Origin: Caulobacteraceae bacterium
GTDB taxonomy: Bacteria > Pseudomonadota > Alphaproteobacteria > Caulobacterales > Caulobacteraceae
NCBI GenBank assembly: GCA_003164925.1
Contig: PLRV01000018.1
Coordinates: 3,291 to 67,290, forward strand
Direction: 5' to 3'
Length of the DNA stretch: 64,000 nucleotides
Below are positions 1 to 7,921 of this stretch, in pieces; within the stretch, counting starts at the first letter, position 1, and every line of letters starts with the position of its first letter. The position numbers and the translations under genes are program-made. Below the pieces are notes generated by a model. That model was not told where the DNA came from and searched no databases. It was given only the letters and a program-made list of their open reading frames with translations.

Positions 1-651
1 AACATGGGCCCGAACGCGAAATTCCGCGCTCGTTGCCCCCTTTTCGTCCAGGTAAGGCCTCACGCTTGGGACTTGCTTCAAGCCCCGAGCAATCTCTTCG
101 GCTAGATGAACGGTAAAGCTATCGCTGTAGCCGTGCGCCCCGGCTTCAGCCGCAACCTCGACGACGACCCTGCTCCCGTTGGTGGTTCCTTCGTCCGAAA
201 CGCCATCACGTTTGAATTCGAGCGCCATCGATCTCGGAGCGAAGCCTATCCGGATCGATTCATCGCGGCCTTCTTGAGCATAGAAATTGCGAAGGCGGAC
301 CCTTAGCCGCCAAGTCTCCGTTCGCACACATGAATCGATGCTCGGGTCGAATGTCGCATCGCGTTGGAATACGTCTTGCGCCACCGAATGCTCGCAAACG
401 GCCGCGCCCCGCCCTGCCAAGGCCTCCTCGACCAGGTGGATGAGCAACGCTCTCGCCCGCCGAGCGCTTCTGAACCCAGCGCTTTCGAGGACGCGGCTCA
501 GACCCGATCGAACGGCCGCCTCATCAATCGGTTCGGCGCGGCGGAGGCCACGAACCCCGGTTGGCCCGGAGTCGCCTCGCTCGCCTTCAGAGCGCCCTTC
601 GTTTGGTTCAGCCGCTGTAAAGCGGCGCCGCACGACCCTGACGTCCGCCAT
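1..651 (-). CDS. N-terminal part of a regulator-like protein (gene runs off the left edge)
   Basis: An uninterrupted minus-strand frame of 217 codons runs from an ATG at 651 to the first base, so the C-terminus lies outside. AGGA sits just upstream of the ATG. After about 45 low-complexity residues comes a block with the pattern L-x-S-A-G-F-R-S-A-R-R, then a helix with HLVEEALAGRG, then VFQRDATFDPSID and VRTETWRLRVRLRNFYAQEG. From memory, this pattern is the conserved N-terminal domain of many signalling proteins annotated as TPR-repeat or adenylate-cyclase-like regulators (LxxFLxFVVEExLAGR...VFxRxxxFDPxxDxxVRxxxxRLRxxLxxYY). The function of that domain is not established. The downstream effector (TPR, cyclase or other) cannot be seen. 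It may control the TonB receptor block on the same strand, which is inference. Confidence 0.7.
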   Translation of the reverse strand, partial: MADVRVVRRRFTAAEPNEGRSEGERGDSGPTGVRGLRRAEPIDEAAVRSGLSRVLESAGFRSARRARALLIHLVEEALAGRGAAVCEHSVAQDVFQRDATFDPSIDSCVRTETWRLRVRLRNFYAQEGRDESIRIGFAPRSMALEFKRDGVSDEGTTNGSRVVVEVAAEAGAHGYSDSFTVHLAEEIARGLKQVPSVRPYLDEKGATSAEFRVRAHV

Positions 652-953
652 CCCTATCCTCGCCCGGCGCTTATCTTTTGACGTTTGCCGGTGCTATGCG
701 GCTGAAACGGTTGCGCCTCGTTTCAAGTTGTAGCTTGGTCCGGCGGGAATCAAGCACGATAAGCGTGCCATTGGGGGCGCGGGAAGCCTTCCCTTATCCA
801 GACCAGCAACGCCGAGGCTGATGTTCCGCCCCCAAAGCCAATCTTCCCGCCCAGCCCCGCCGGGCGGCGCAGCAGGCGGGAAGCGGCTCAACTATCGTGT
901 CATTTTGCAACCGTCGTGGGCTGAGGCATCGCGCGCATCGAGGCGCGCTGCGA
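652..953. other. Intergenic stretch without a recognisable gene
   Basis: About 300 bases between the regulator start at 651 and the end of the SnoaL-like gene at 954. I see no frame with a plausible product on either strand. A weak 5-bp hairpin (GCACG-ATAAG-CGTGC, 754-768) is present without a U-tract. The promoter of the regulator gene should lie here, but I cannot point to it. Confidence 0.5.
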
Positions 954-1607
954 TCAATGCCCCTGCGGCCCGCAATCGATGCGGCACCAGTAGGCGCCGC
1001 GCATTGACGAATCGTAGTGGGCCGAGAGGCGACCGTCGCGAACGCGGAACACGCTGATGAGATAGGACGTATACAGCTTGGACGGATTGTCAGGTCCCGG
1101 CGCGGGGGGAAGCTTCAGGATCATCGTAACGGAATTTCGATCGGCGATGAGCGCAACTGGCGGCGGCGGCGTTTCGGTCGAGCCGCCCTTGTGCATGCCG
1201 CCGGCCTTTAACCACGCCGACAGCCCGCTCCGACCGTCGGGGATGTTGGGGTCCATCTGGCGATAATCGGGGGTGGTGTAGCGTTCGATGATCGCGTCGG
1301 CGTCGCTATCCATCCGTCCTTCGAGCACGGCGCGGCCGAGGTCCGCTTCCAAACCCATCATCGCCCGCTTGTTAGCGGCGATCACAGGGTCTGGGTCAGC
1401 GGTCATCGCCTTGAGGAAGTCGTCGTTATACTCCCACTCGGTATAGTATCGCGGATCATCCGACTCTGCGTATCCGTCAACCACCTTCACCGGGAAACTA
1501 ACGACCTTGCGGGGCTGCGAATGCGCAGCCGGCGACGTCAGCGAAAGGAGTGCGCCGCCCGCGATCAGAAGGTTGCGCAAGTTTCGGTTTTTCTGGGTGG
1601 CCGACAT
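954..1607 (-). CDS. Secreted SnoaL-like (NTF2-fold) protein, copy 2
   Basis: A 217-residue protein starting at the ATG at 1607; an upstream TTG (1658) would add 17 residues that delay the signal peptide and is less likely. Residues 1-32 look like a Sec signal peptide (basic start, LLIAGGALLSL core, AHS-Q cleavage). The mature part has the layout of SnoaL-like polyketide-cyclase or ketosteroid-isomerase fold proteins: an N-terminal helix with ANKRAMMGLE, then DAIIERYTTPDYRQMDPNI, then a strand-rich half ending in GAYWCRIDCG. It is a paralogue of the gene just upstream (1684-2292): both share ANKR, the Y-x-Q-x-DPNI block and the GAYWCR ending. The last gene of a minus-strand group behind a TonB receptor, so a role in handling the imported compound in the periplasm is possible. 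Substrate unknown. Confidence 0.75.
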   Translation of the reverse strand: MSATQKNRNLRNLLIAGGALLSLTSPAAHSQPRKVVSFPVKVVDGYAESDDPRYYTEWEYNDDFLKAMTADPDPVIAANKRAMMGLEADLGRAVLEGRMDSDADAIIERYTTPDYRQMDPNIPDGRSGLSAWLKAGGMHKGGSTETPPPPVALIADRNSVTMILKLPPAPGPDNPSKLYTSYLISVFRVRDGRLSAHYDSSMRGAYWCRIDCGPQGH

Positions 1608-1683
1608 GGCAAAAAAGCTCTCTGTTGAATTTTGGATGGAGTGATCTCGCGATCGCAACGAGGTTCCGGGGTTGATCGGGCGC

Positions 1684-2292
1684 CTACTTGGGGTCGCAAA
1701 GACCCAGACGGCACCAATAGGCTCCCTTCATGCCTTCGTCCCAATGCTCAATGATCTTTCCGTTCTGAATCCGGAAGAACCCAATGTGGAACCACATGTA
1801 TCTTTGCCCAGGACTCGTCGGGTCGGGAAACAGATGTTGCGATAGCGTCGTAACATAGTCGCCCTCGGCGACGGCCGCCACCATCGTCGGAAGATCGACC
1901 TGTCGCAGGTCGACCTTGGGCGCGGTGGGGGTGTTGGGGGTCTGCCCGCCAGCCCTGAACCAACGGGTAAATCCGTCCCTGCCCGTGAGGATGTTGGGGT
2001 CATGCTGGATATAGCCGACGTCCAGGTAGCGGTTCGTCACGTCCTCGATATCCTCCTTCCCTTCCGAAGCCAGCACGAGCCCGAAAAGGAATTCGAGAGC
2101 GACCCGCTTATTGGCCGCGAGATGGGCATCGGGAGATTTCGACAACTCGTCGATACGGGTGCGCCACGCCGCATTGAAGGCGTCCATATTGGGGGGGGCG
2201 GCGGCAGGCGCGGGCTCTTGAGCCGAGACCGCGCTGGACAGTGTTACGGCTAGCAGACTCGCGGCCAATACCGCCCTTATGCCCTTGTTCAA
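1684..2292 (-). CDS. Secreted SnoaL-like (NTF2-fold) protein, copy 1
   Basis: I favour a TTG start at 2292: GTGAGGA lies 8 bases upstream and the protein then opens with a compact signal peptide (MNKGIRAVLAASLLAV, cleavage after VSAQ). An ATG at 2328 in the same frame has only a poorly spaced AGG and would add 12 residues. The mature domain shows HLAANKRVALEF, the Y-I-Q-H-DPNIL block and GAYWCRLGLC at the end, matching the neighbouring paralogue at 954-1607. SnoaL-like proteins include cyclases, isomerases and many uncharacterised periplasmic proteins, so no reaction is assigned. It starts about 60 bases after the TonB receptor gene ends and is probably co-transcribed with it. Confidence 0.75.
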   Translation of the reverse strand: MNKGIRAVLAASLLAVTLSSAVSAQEPAPAAAPPNMDAFNAAWRTRIDELSKSPDAHLAANKRVALEFLFGLVLASEGKEDIEDVTNRYLDVGYIQHDPNILTGRDGFTRWFRAGGQTPNTPTAPKVDLRQVDLPTMVAAVAEGDYVTTLSQHLFPDPTSPGQRYMWFHIGFFRIQNGKIIEHWDEGMKGAYWCRLGLCDPK

Positions 2293-2349
2293 GACGATAT
2301 CCTCACTGAAAGGCGCGTACGACGACATCTACCTGCGCGCGCGCGGCAT

Positions 2350-4623
2350 TTAGAACTTATATTTAGCACCGACGCCCAGTTCCCGTGGCGGCGCATAACC
2401 AGCAGCATCCCAGCCCGGCCCGCCGGATTCAGAGACGCCGAAGGTTTTGTAATATGTGTTGGTGAGATTCACCCCGTACACGTAGAGGCTTAGGGGATTG
2501 CTGAATGGGCGAATGGAAATCTGGCCATTCACCACTGCATAGGCCGGTTGAGCTATCGTTTCGGTATTGACCGCATCCAGGTAGTACTTGCTACGGAAGC
2601 CGTAATCGGCCCTCATGCTCAGGCCGTCGCTGTTGCCGTTAAGCGGCAGATCAATCTGACCGTAGATGTCACTGCTCCACTTTGGCGTGTACATCAGCCT
2701 GTCGCTCGTGGTGACGGGCGCATTGGCGGCCAAATGGGTGTATTGGGCGTCGTTGTAACCCAGGTTCCCCCCCAAGGTTAGCTGAGAGGTGGGTTTGACG
2801 GTGACTTCGCCTTCGAAGCCGTTCATTTCAGCATTGCCTGGATTCTGCAGCGTTATGTACGGAGCGCCATTGTACATCGAAAAAACTTCGAGCTGGATGT
2901 CCCGGTAATCCATGTGAAAGGCTGCCAGGTTTACCCGCAGACGATTGTCGAACCACTGGCTCTTTAAGCCCACCTCGTAGTTCCAGACCGTTTCCTGTTG
3001 GAAAGGCTGAACGGAAGCCGCGATGGTCGGGCGTCCATTGATGCCGCCCGATTTGAATCCGTTTTCCGCGGAAACATAGAGCATATCGGATGGAGTAATC
3101 TGATAGTTCAGGCCGAATTTTGGTGTAAAGGCCGAGTAAGACTGGCCGAAAGTCTGATTCACGCCAACAGTATTGCTGTTGGGATAGAAAACGTACAGTC
3201 GACCGAACTTATCCTCCCCGCTGTAACGGGCGCCGAGCACGAGCGTTAGGGCGTCCGTGAATGAATAGTCGACATTTCCATAAACAGCGTAGCTATTGGT
3301 AATCTGATTTCGAGAGCTAAAACTGGTCGAGTCTGTCGCCGCCGCGAGACCGGGCAATCCGGCGTTTATGAGCGCCTGATAAAGACCGGCGTCCAAATAT
3401 GAGGTCTGGGCATCCGCCGCATGCTCATTGAGGTAGTATAGGCCCCCCACGTAATGCAGCCGGCCATCGAGCCCGGCGCCGCTGTACTGTAGTTCTTGAC
3501 TGGTGGAGTTGGACGTTTCGTTGAGCGGATTGCTGGTGATCGGCTGAGGCTGTCCATCGATGTCGGCGTCGTCGGCGCGGTTGACGTAGCGGTACGACGA
3601 AATTGACTTGAGCGTTCCTGAGCCGATATCCCACGCAGCGGTAAGGCTCACGCCACGTACGTCGATGTTTTCGTAGAAGGGGCCCGTCCCATACGACGTA
3701 TATTTTGGCGGCAATCCCGACACGCCGAATGGAGAGCCGGAAGGATACCCGACGAAGGTATTCCAAATACCGGCCAAGGCGCCGTTCGGATTGACGTTTA
3801 CGAGTTGCGGGGCCAGTCCGACTTCTCGCTGGTGATAGTATTCGCCGGCCAGGGTGATTTTAAGGGTAGGTGTGGCTAGCCAGTAGAGTTTTGCCCTCGC
3901 GGTCTGGTGGTCCGAGTTTCCACCCTTTTGACCGGTGGCCGGGATGTCGATGTATCCGTCCTGGTTGCGCGAGGACAACGCCAAAGACAGGCCCAACTTG
4001 TCATCAACGATCGGCATGGAGACGTAGCCGCCGACGTCGAGTCGCGACCGGCTTCCGGCCCGCACGTCCACGTCGCCCGTCATCTGCGTGAGCGAAGGCG
4101 TCTTGGTGATCACGCTGATGGCGCCGCCGATGGCGTTCTTGCCGAACAACGTACCCTGCGGCCCGCGCAGGACTTCCACCCGCTCTACGTCAAGCAAATC
4201 GGTCGAATCGCCAAACAGCCGCGGCACGTAGACGCCGTCCAAGTAAATAGCGACGCCTGGTTCGCTGGTTACCACCGAGTCTGACTGTCCGATCCCGCGG
4301 ATGAATACGAAACTTTCGCCGCCATTCTGATCGAACTGCATATTCGGCGTTGCGATGCCGATGTCGCTAAGCATCGTGCTGTTACGTTTCGCCAGGGCTT
4401 CTGATGTGTAGGCCGTGACGGAGATCGGTGTCTTTTGTAAGTTTTCCGCGCGTCGTTCCGCAGTAACGACGATCTCGCCCAACTGTGAGCTATCAGGAGC
4501 TTTGGCGCCTTCCGCAACGCTTGTCTGCTGGTCAGCCGTAGAATCGGCCGCCTTCGCTGCCCCACCGGACATGAGAATTGCGCTGGAGCCCGCCAATAGA
4601 CACAGTTTACGGTGAAACCGCAT
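2350..4623 (-). CDS. TonB-dependent outer membrane receptor
   Basis: About 757 residues, a normal length for a siderophore- or carbohydrate-type receptor. The ATG at 4623 is preferred over the one at 4629 because the GGGGGG ribosome binding site is correctly spaced only from the former. Residues 1-26 form a signal peptide ending AAKAAD. The TonB box region follows (EIVVTAERR), then the plug domain (NMQFDQNG, FIRGIGQ, LDGVYVPR, VEVLRGPQGTLFGKNAIGGAI) and a long beta-barrel ending in an aromatic residue (KYKF), as needed for barrel assembly. The plug resembles the FecA/BtuB-like receptors abundant in Caulobacterales and sphingomonads. The ligand cannot be read from sequence; linkage to two SnoaL-like secreted proteins suggests an organic substrate rather than iron (inference). 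Confidence 0.93.
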   Translation of the reverse strand: MRFHRKLCLLAGSSAILMSGGAAKAADSTADQQTSVAEGAKAPDSSQLGEIVVTAERRAENLQKTPISVTAYTSEALAKRNSTMLSDIGIATPNMQFDQNGGESFVFIRGIGQSDSVVTSEPGVAIYLDGVYVPRLFGDSTDLLDVERVEVLRGPQGTLFGKNAIGGAISVITKTPSLTQMTGDVDVRAGSRSRLDVGGYVSMPIVDDKLGLSLALSSRNQDGYIDIPATGQKGGNSDHQTARAKLYWLATPTLKITLAGEYYHQREVGLAPQLVNVNPNGALAGIWNTFVGYPSGSPFGVSGLPPKYTSYGTGPFYENIDVRGVSLTAAWDIGSGTLKSISSYRYVNRADDADIDGQPQPITSNPLNETSNSTSQELQYSGAGLDGRLHYVGGLYYLNEHAADAQTSYLDAGLYQALINAGLPGLAAATDSTSFSSRNQITNSYAVYGNVDYSFTDALTLVLGARYSGEDKFGRLYVFYPNSNTVGVNQTFGQSYSAFTPKFGLNYQITPSDMLYVSAENGFKSGGINGRPTIAASVQPFQQETVWNYEVGLKSQWFDNRLRVNLAAFHMDYRDIQLEVFSMYNGAPYITLQNPGNAEMNGFEGEVTVKPTSQLTLGGNLGYNDAQYTHLAANAPVTTSDRLMYTPKWSSDIYGQIDLPLNGNSDGLSMRADYGFRSKYYLDAVNTETIAQPAYAVVNGQISIRPFSNPLSLYVYGVNLTNTYYKTFGVSESGGPGWDAAGYAPPRELGVGAKYKF

Positions 4624-4680
4624 AACCATCCCCCCTGATCACTCTTAGTCTGATCGTCGCATGCTACGGGGCGGTCTGGG

Positions 4681-4694
4681 GTGACGTAAGTCAC
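4681..4694. promoter_or_regulatory. Palindromic operator candidate before the TonB receptor gene
   Basis: GTGACGTAAGTCAC is an inverted repeat (GTGAC-N4-GTCAC) 58 bases upstream of the receptor ATG. On the minus strand a TTGACA hexamer (4704-4699) lies directly before it, so the palindrome would fall in the promoter spacer, a typical repressor position. No convincing -10 hexamer is visible at 17 bases, which weakens the promoter reading. Confidence 0.35.
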
Positions 4695-4834
4695 GTCTTG
4701 TCAAAGCAATGTCACACGCGGGCCAGCGCCGGGGTGTTCTGCCGGGTCGGGTCCGGGGGAATGTTGCAGCTGAGGCGGCAGCGGGTCGGGGTTGCCTCTC
4801 AAGGCGGACTATCTTCCCAATTAAATTGAGAAAA

Positions 4835-4909
4835 TGGTGGATGCGACAGGGATTGAACCTGTGACCCCCTCGGTGTGAACGAGGTGCTCTCCCGCTGAGC
4901 TACGCATCC
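4835..4909 (-). tRNA. tRNA-Val (anticodon CAC)
   Basis: A complete cloverleaf reads on the minus strand: acceptor GGATGCG/CGCATCC, D arm GCTC...GAGC, anticodon stem CCTCG/CGAGG with loop TTCACAC (anticodon CAC, valine GUG codons), T arm ACAGG/CCTGT with TTCAATC loop, discriminator A and an encoded CCA. The 75-base gene has no intron. Its 3' end faces the accessory block at 1-4623. Confidence 0.96.
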
Positions 4910-4999
4910 ATGGCCAGTCGTTTGCGACGGCGACCGCGAAGAGGCGTGCCTATAGCTCGCCCGATTGCCTTGGGCAAGGCGCTCGAACGCGCCCCGTCT

Positions 5000-5662
5000 T
5001 CAAACGCAGCGCAGAAGCCGTCGGGCGATGGCGGGCAGCTCGGTGAAATGGTGGATCAAAGCGTCTGCGCCCAGCTCAGCGGCTGGGACGTCGGTGTAGC
5101 CGAAGCTGACCACCACCACCGGCACGCCTGCGTTGCGCGCGGCCATCACGTCGGAAATGCTGTCGCCCACCATCAGGGCGCGGGCCGGCGAGCCGCCTGC
5201 GTGTTCGATGGCGGCCAGCAGGTGGCGCGCGTCGGGCTTGGGCGCGGGAGCAAGATCGGCGCCGATCACGGCGACGAAGCGGGCGAGCAGTCCCATGGCG
5301 TCCAGCAGGGCGACGGACAGGTCGCTGCGCTTGTTGGTGCAGACGGCCAGCCGGGCGCCTTGCGCCGCCAGCAGGTCCAGCGTCGACTCCAACGCATCGA
5401 ACATCGCGCTCTCCTGGGCGATGCGGCCGAGGTAGACTTCGATAAAGCGACCGAACAGGATCTCCAGGCGATCGGTCTGCAGATCGGCGCCTGCCTGGCG
5501 AAAGCCGCTCTGGATCATGGCCTTGGCACCGTGGCCCACCAGGTGGCGCGCATCGGCCAGGGCCACGGGCGGCAAGCCCTCCTCGGCCAACACCATGTTC
5601 AACGCACCGATCAGGTCGGGCGCGGTGTCGATCAGGGTGCCGTCCAGATCGAACACGATCAC
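5000..5662 (-). CDS. gph: Phosphoglycolate phosphatase (HAD family)
   Basis: A 220-residue HAD-superfamily phosphatase that would convert 2-phosphoglycolate (made during DNA repair or by oxygenase side reactions) to glycolate. Motif I is VFDLDGTLID at residues 3-12, with nucleophile Asp5 and acid/base Asp7; motif II is VCTNKRS; the motif III lysine is in APKPDARHL and motif IV is GDSISDVMAARNAG. The helical cap with DLIGALN after motif I is typical of Gph. The start is GTG with GGAAGG five bases upstream. It diverges from glmU across 138 bases. Substrate specificity within the HAD family cannot be proven from motifs alone. Confidence 0.88.
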   Translation of the reverse strand: MIVFDLDGTLIDTAPDLIGALNMVLAEEGLPPVALADARHLVGHGAKAMIQSGFRQAGADLQTDRLEILFGRFIEVYLGRIAQESAMFDALESTLDLLAAQGARLAVCTNKRSDLSVALLDAMGLLARFVAVIGADLAPAPKPDARHLLAAIEHAGGSPARALMVGDSISDVMAARNAGVPVVVVSFGYTDVPAAELGADALIHHFTELPAIARRLLRCV

Positions 5663-5800
5663 GGCGCCTTCCAGCGGGGCGGAAGCGGGGGCCAGGGCAA
5701 GGTCTCCAGTGTTAAGCCCGAGCCGTTTCGGCTAAATCGACCCTGAGTGCAATGTCCGACTCCGGTTCCGGCCGGCGGGCGCTGGCGAGAGAGGCCCCGC

Positions 5801-7150
5801 ATGACGAGACGCGCCGCTGTGATCCTGGCCGCCGGCCAAGGCACGCGCATGAAATCGACGACGCCCAAGGTGCTGCACAAGGTGGGCGGCCGGGCCATGC
5901 TGGACCGGGCCATCGACGCGGCCCTGGAGCTGGGCTGCGAACGGATCGTGGTGGTCGTGGGCGCCCACAGCCCTCAGGTCGGCGCGCACGTCATCAAGCG
6001 GCTGGGCGAGGGATCGACCGCCCTGCAGGACCCGCCGCTGGGCACCGGGCATGCGGTGCTGGCGGCCAAGGGCGCGCTTGAAGGCTTTACGGGGGATGTG
6101 GTGGTCACCTACGCTGACTGCCCCTTGCTTGACGCGGCGGCCATAGAGCCCCTGTTCGATTTGCACGACACCGGCGCTGACCTGGCCGTGCTGGGCTTTG
6201 AGGCGAGCGATCCAGGCGCCTATGGCCGACTGATCCTGGGCGAGGATGGAGCCTTGCGCCGGATCGTCGAGGCCAAGGAGGCCAGCGAAGAGGAGCTGGC
6301 GGTCACCGCCTGCAATTCCGGCGTGCTAGCAGCGGACGCGGGGCTGTTGTTCGAGCTGTTGGCCGAAGTGCGGGCCGACAACGCCAAGGGCGAATACTAC
6401 CTGACCGATGTGGCGGCCCTGGCGGCCGCGCGCGGCCTGGCGGCTGTGACCACCTTCGCCCCCGAGAGCGCGGTGATGGGCGTCAATTCGCAAGGCGAAC
6501 TGGCCGCGGCCGAGGCGGCGTTCCAGGCCCATAAGCGCCGCATCCTGATGGCCGATGGCGTGTCCATGAGCGCGCCCGAGACCGTGCATTTGTCCTGGGA
6601 CACCGAGATCGCCGGCGGGGTCGTGATCGAGCCCTATGTGGTGTTCGGGCCCGGCGCCAGGGTGGAGGCCGGCGCCCAGATCCGCGCCTTCAGCCACATC
6701 GAGGGGGCGGTGGTCCGTCCGGGCGCCATCGTCGGGCCCTATGCGCGGCTGCGGCCGGGCGCGGACATCGGTCCTGGCGCCCACGTGGGCAATTTCGTGG
6801 AGGTGAAGAACGTGACGCTCGGCGCCGGGGCCAAGGCCAATCATCTCAGCTATCTCGGCGATGGGGCCGTGGGGGCGGGCGCCAACATCGGCGCCGGTAC
6901 GATTTTCTGCAACTACGACGGCTTCGACAAGGCGCGCACCGAGATCGGCGAGGGCGCCTTCATTGGCTCCAACACCCTGCTGGTGGCGCCCATTACCGTG
7001 GGCGACCGGGCCATCACCGGCACCGGATCGGTGATCACCCAGAATGTTGAGGCGGACGCCCTGGCGCTGGGCCGTGCGCGTCAAACGGTCAAGCCCGGCT
7101 GGGCCAAGGCTTTCCGCGCCCTCAAGGCCAGCGGAAAGGCCAAGCCGTGA
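5801..7150 (+). CDS. glmU: Bifunctional GlmU (N-acetylglucosamine-1-phosphate uridyltransferase / glucosamine-1-phosphate acetyltransferase)
   Basis: A 449-residue cytoplasmic enzyme making UDP-GlcNAc for peptidoglycan and lipid A. The N-terminal pyrophosphorylase domain starts with [11 protein letters not shown] (residues 9-19) and [10 protein letters not shown]; the middle shows GTGHAVLAA and YADCPLL. From about residue 250 there is a left-handed beta-helix of hexapeptide repeats ([32 protein letters not shown]) with [11 protein letters not shown] and the NYDG acetyl-CoA site. The ATG at 5801 follows GAGAGAGG; an earlier in-frame start would add 18 residues that do not fit the family. The last bases overlap the rpiA start (GTGA), implying coupled translation. 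Confidence 0.97.
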   Translation: MTRRAAVILAAGQGTRMKSTTPKVLHKVGGRAMLDRAIDAALELGCERIVVVVGAHSPQVGAHVIKRLGEGSTALQDPPLGTGHAVLAAKGALEGFTGDVVVTYADCPLLDAAAIEPLFDLHDTGADLAVLGFEASDPGAYGRLILGEDGALRRIVEAKEASEEELAVTACNSGVLAADAGLLFELLAEVRADNAKGEYYLTDVAALAAARGLAAVTTFAPESAVMGVNSQGELAAAEAAFQAHKRRILMADGVSMSAPETVHLSWDTEIAGGVVIEPYVVFGPGARVEAGAQIRAFSHIEGAVVRPGAIVGPYARLRPGADIGPGAHVGNFVEVKNVTLGAGAKANHLSYLGDGAVGAGANIGAGTIFCNYDGFDKARTEIGEGAFIGSNTLLVAPITVGDRAITGTGSVITQNVEADALALGRARQTVKPGWAKAFRALKASGKAKP

Positions 7151-7845
7151 GCGACGTCGAGCTGCAAAAGAAGCTGTCCGGCGAGGCCGCCGCCGCCTTG
7201 GTCCAGGACGGCATGACGGTCGGCCTGGGCACCGGCTCGACCGCGGCCTATCTGGTCAAGGCTCTGGGCGGGCGGGCCAAGGTCGAGGGGCTCAAGCTGC
7301 GCTGCGTGGCGACCTCGGAGGCCACGGCGGCCCTCGCGGCGAGCCTGGGCCTGGTCCTGGCGGAACTTGACGAGGTGGGAAGCATCGACCTGACCATCGA
7401 CGGCGCCGACGAGATCGGGCCGGGCCTGGCCCTCATCAAGGGCGGCGGCGCGGCCTTGCTGCGCGAGAAGCTGGTGTGGGAGGCCTCGAAGCGTTGCGTG
7501 GTGATCGCCGACGCGGCCAAGACCGTGGCGACCCTGGGCAAATTTCCTCTGCCGATCGAAGTCGTGCCCTTCGGGCATAAGACCACCGCCCTGCGCATTT
7601 GCGACGCCCTGGCCGAGGCGGACATCGGCGTAGGGCCACGCTTGCGCATCAAGGACGGCGCGCCGGTGCGCACCGACGGCGGCCATTTCATCTACGATGC
7701 GCCCTGCGGCGTGATTGCCGATCCCTCGCTGCTCGCCGACGCCCTCAAGAGCGTGACCGGGGTGGTCGATCACGGCCTGTTCCTGGGCATGGCCGACGAG
7801 GCGATCCTGGGGACCGACAAGGGCGTGCAGCGCCTTCTGCCTTAG
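7147..7845 (+). CDS. rpiA: Ribose-5-phosphate isomerase A
   Basis: A 232-residue isomerase interconverting ribose 5-phosphate and ribulose 5-phosphate in the pentose phosphate pathway. Visible family motifs are [15 protein letters not shown] near residue 26, DGADEIGP near residue 86 and [11 protein letters not shown] near residue 98, which carry the phosphate-binding loop and catalytic Asp, Lys and Glu residues. The GTG start overlaps the glmU stop codon by four bases, so the two are translationally coupled. Confidence 0.97.
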   Translation: MSDVELQKKLSGEAAAALVQDGMTVGLGTGSTAAYLVKALGGRAKVEGLKLRCVATSEATAALAASLGLVLAELDEVGSIDLTIDGADEIGPGLALIKGGGAALLREKLVWEASKRCVVIADAAKTVATLGKFPLPIEVVPFGHKTTALRICDALAEADIGVGPRLRIKDGAPVRTDGGHFIYDAPCGVIADPSLLADALKSVTGVVDHGLFLGMADEAILGTDKGVQRLLP

Positions 7846-7921
7846 TTGCGGTTGACCTCGAACAGCCGTCGCCCATCTTTGCCCCACGGCTTCGCTCAGG
7901 CCGCCCAGTTTGGAGCTTCCT

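Noticed and set aside
287-733. Plus-strand frame opposite the regulator fragment
   Set aside because: Arg/Ser/Pro-rich translation without family signs; the minus-strand frame carries a recognisable domain and a ribosome binding site.
754-768. GCACG-ATAAG-CGTGC hairpin as a terminator
   Set aside because: Only five base pairs and no T-run.
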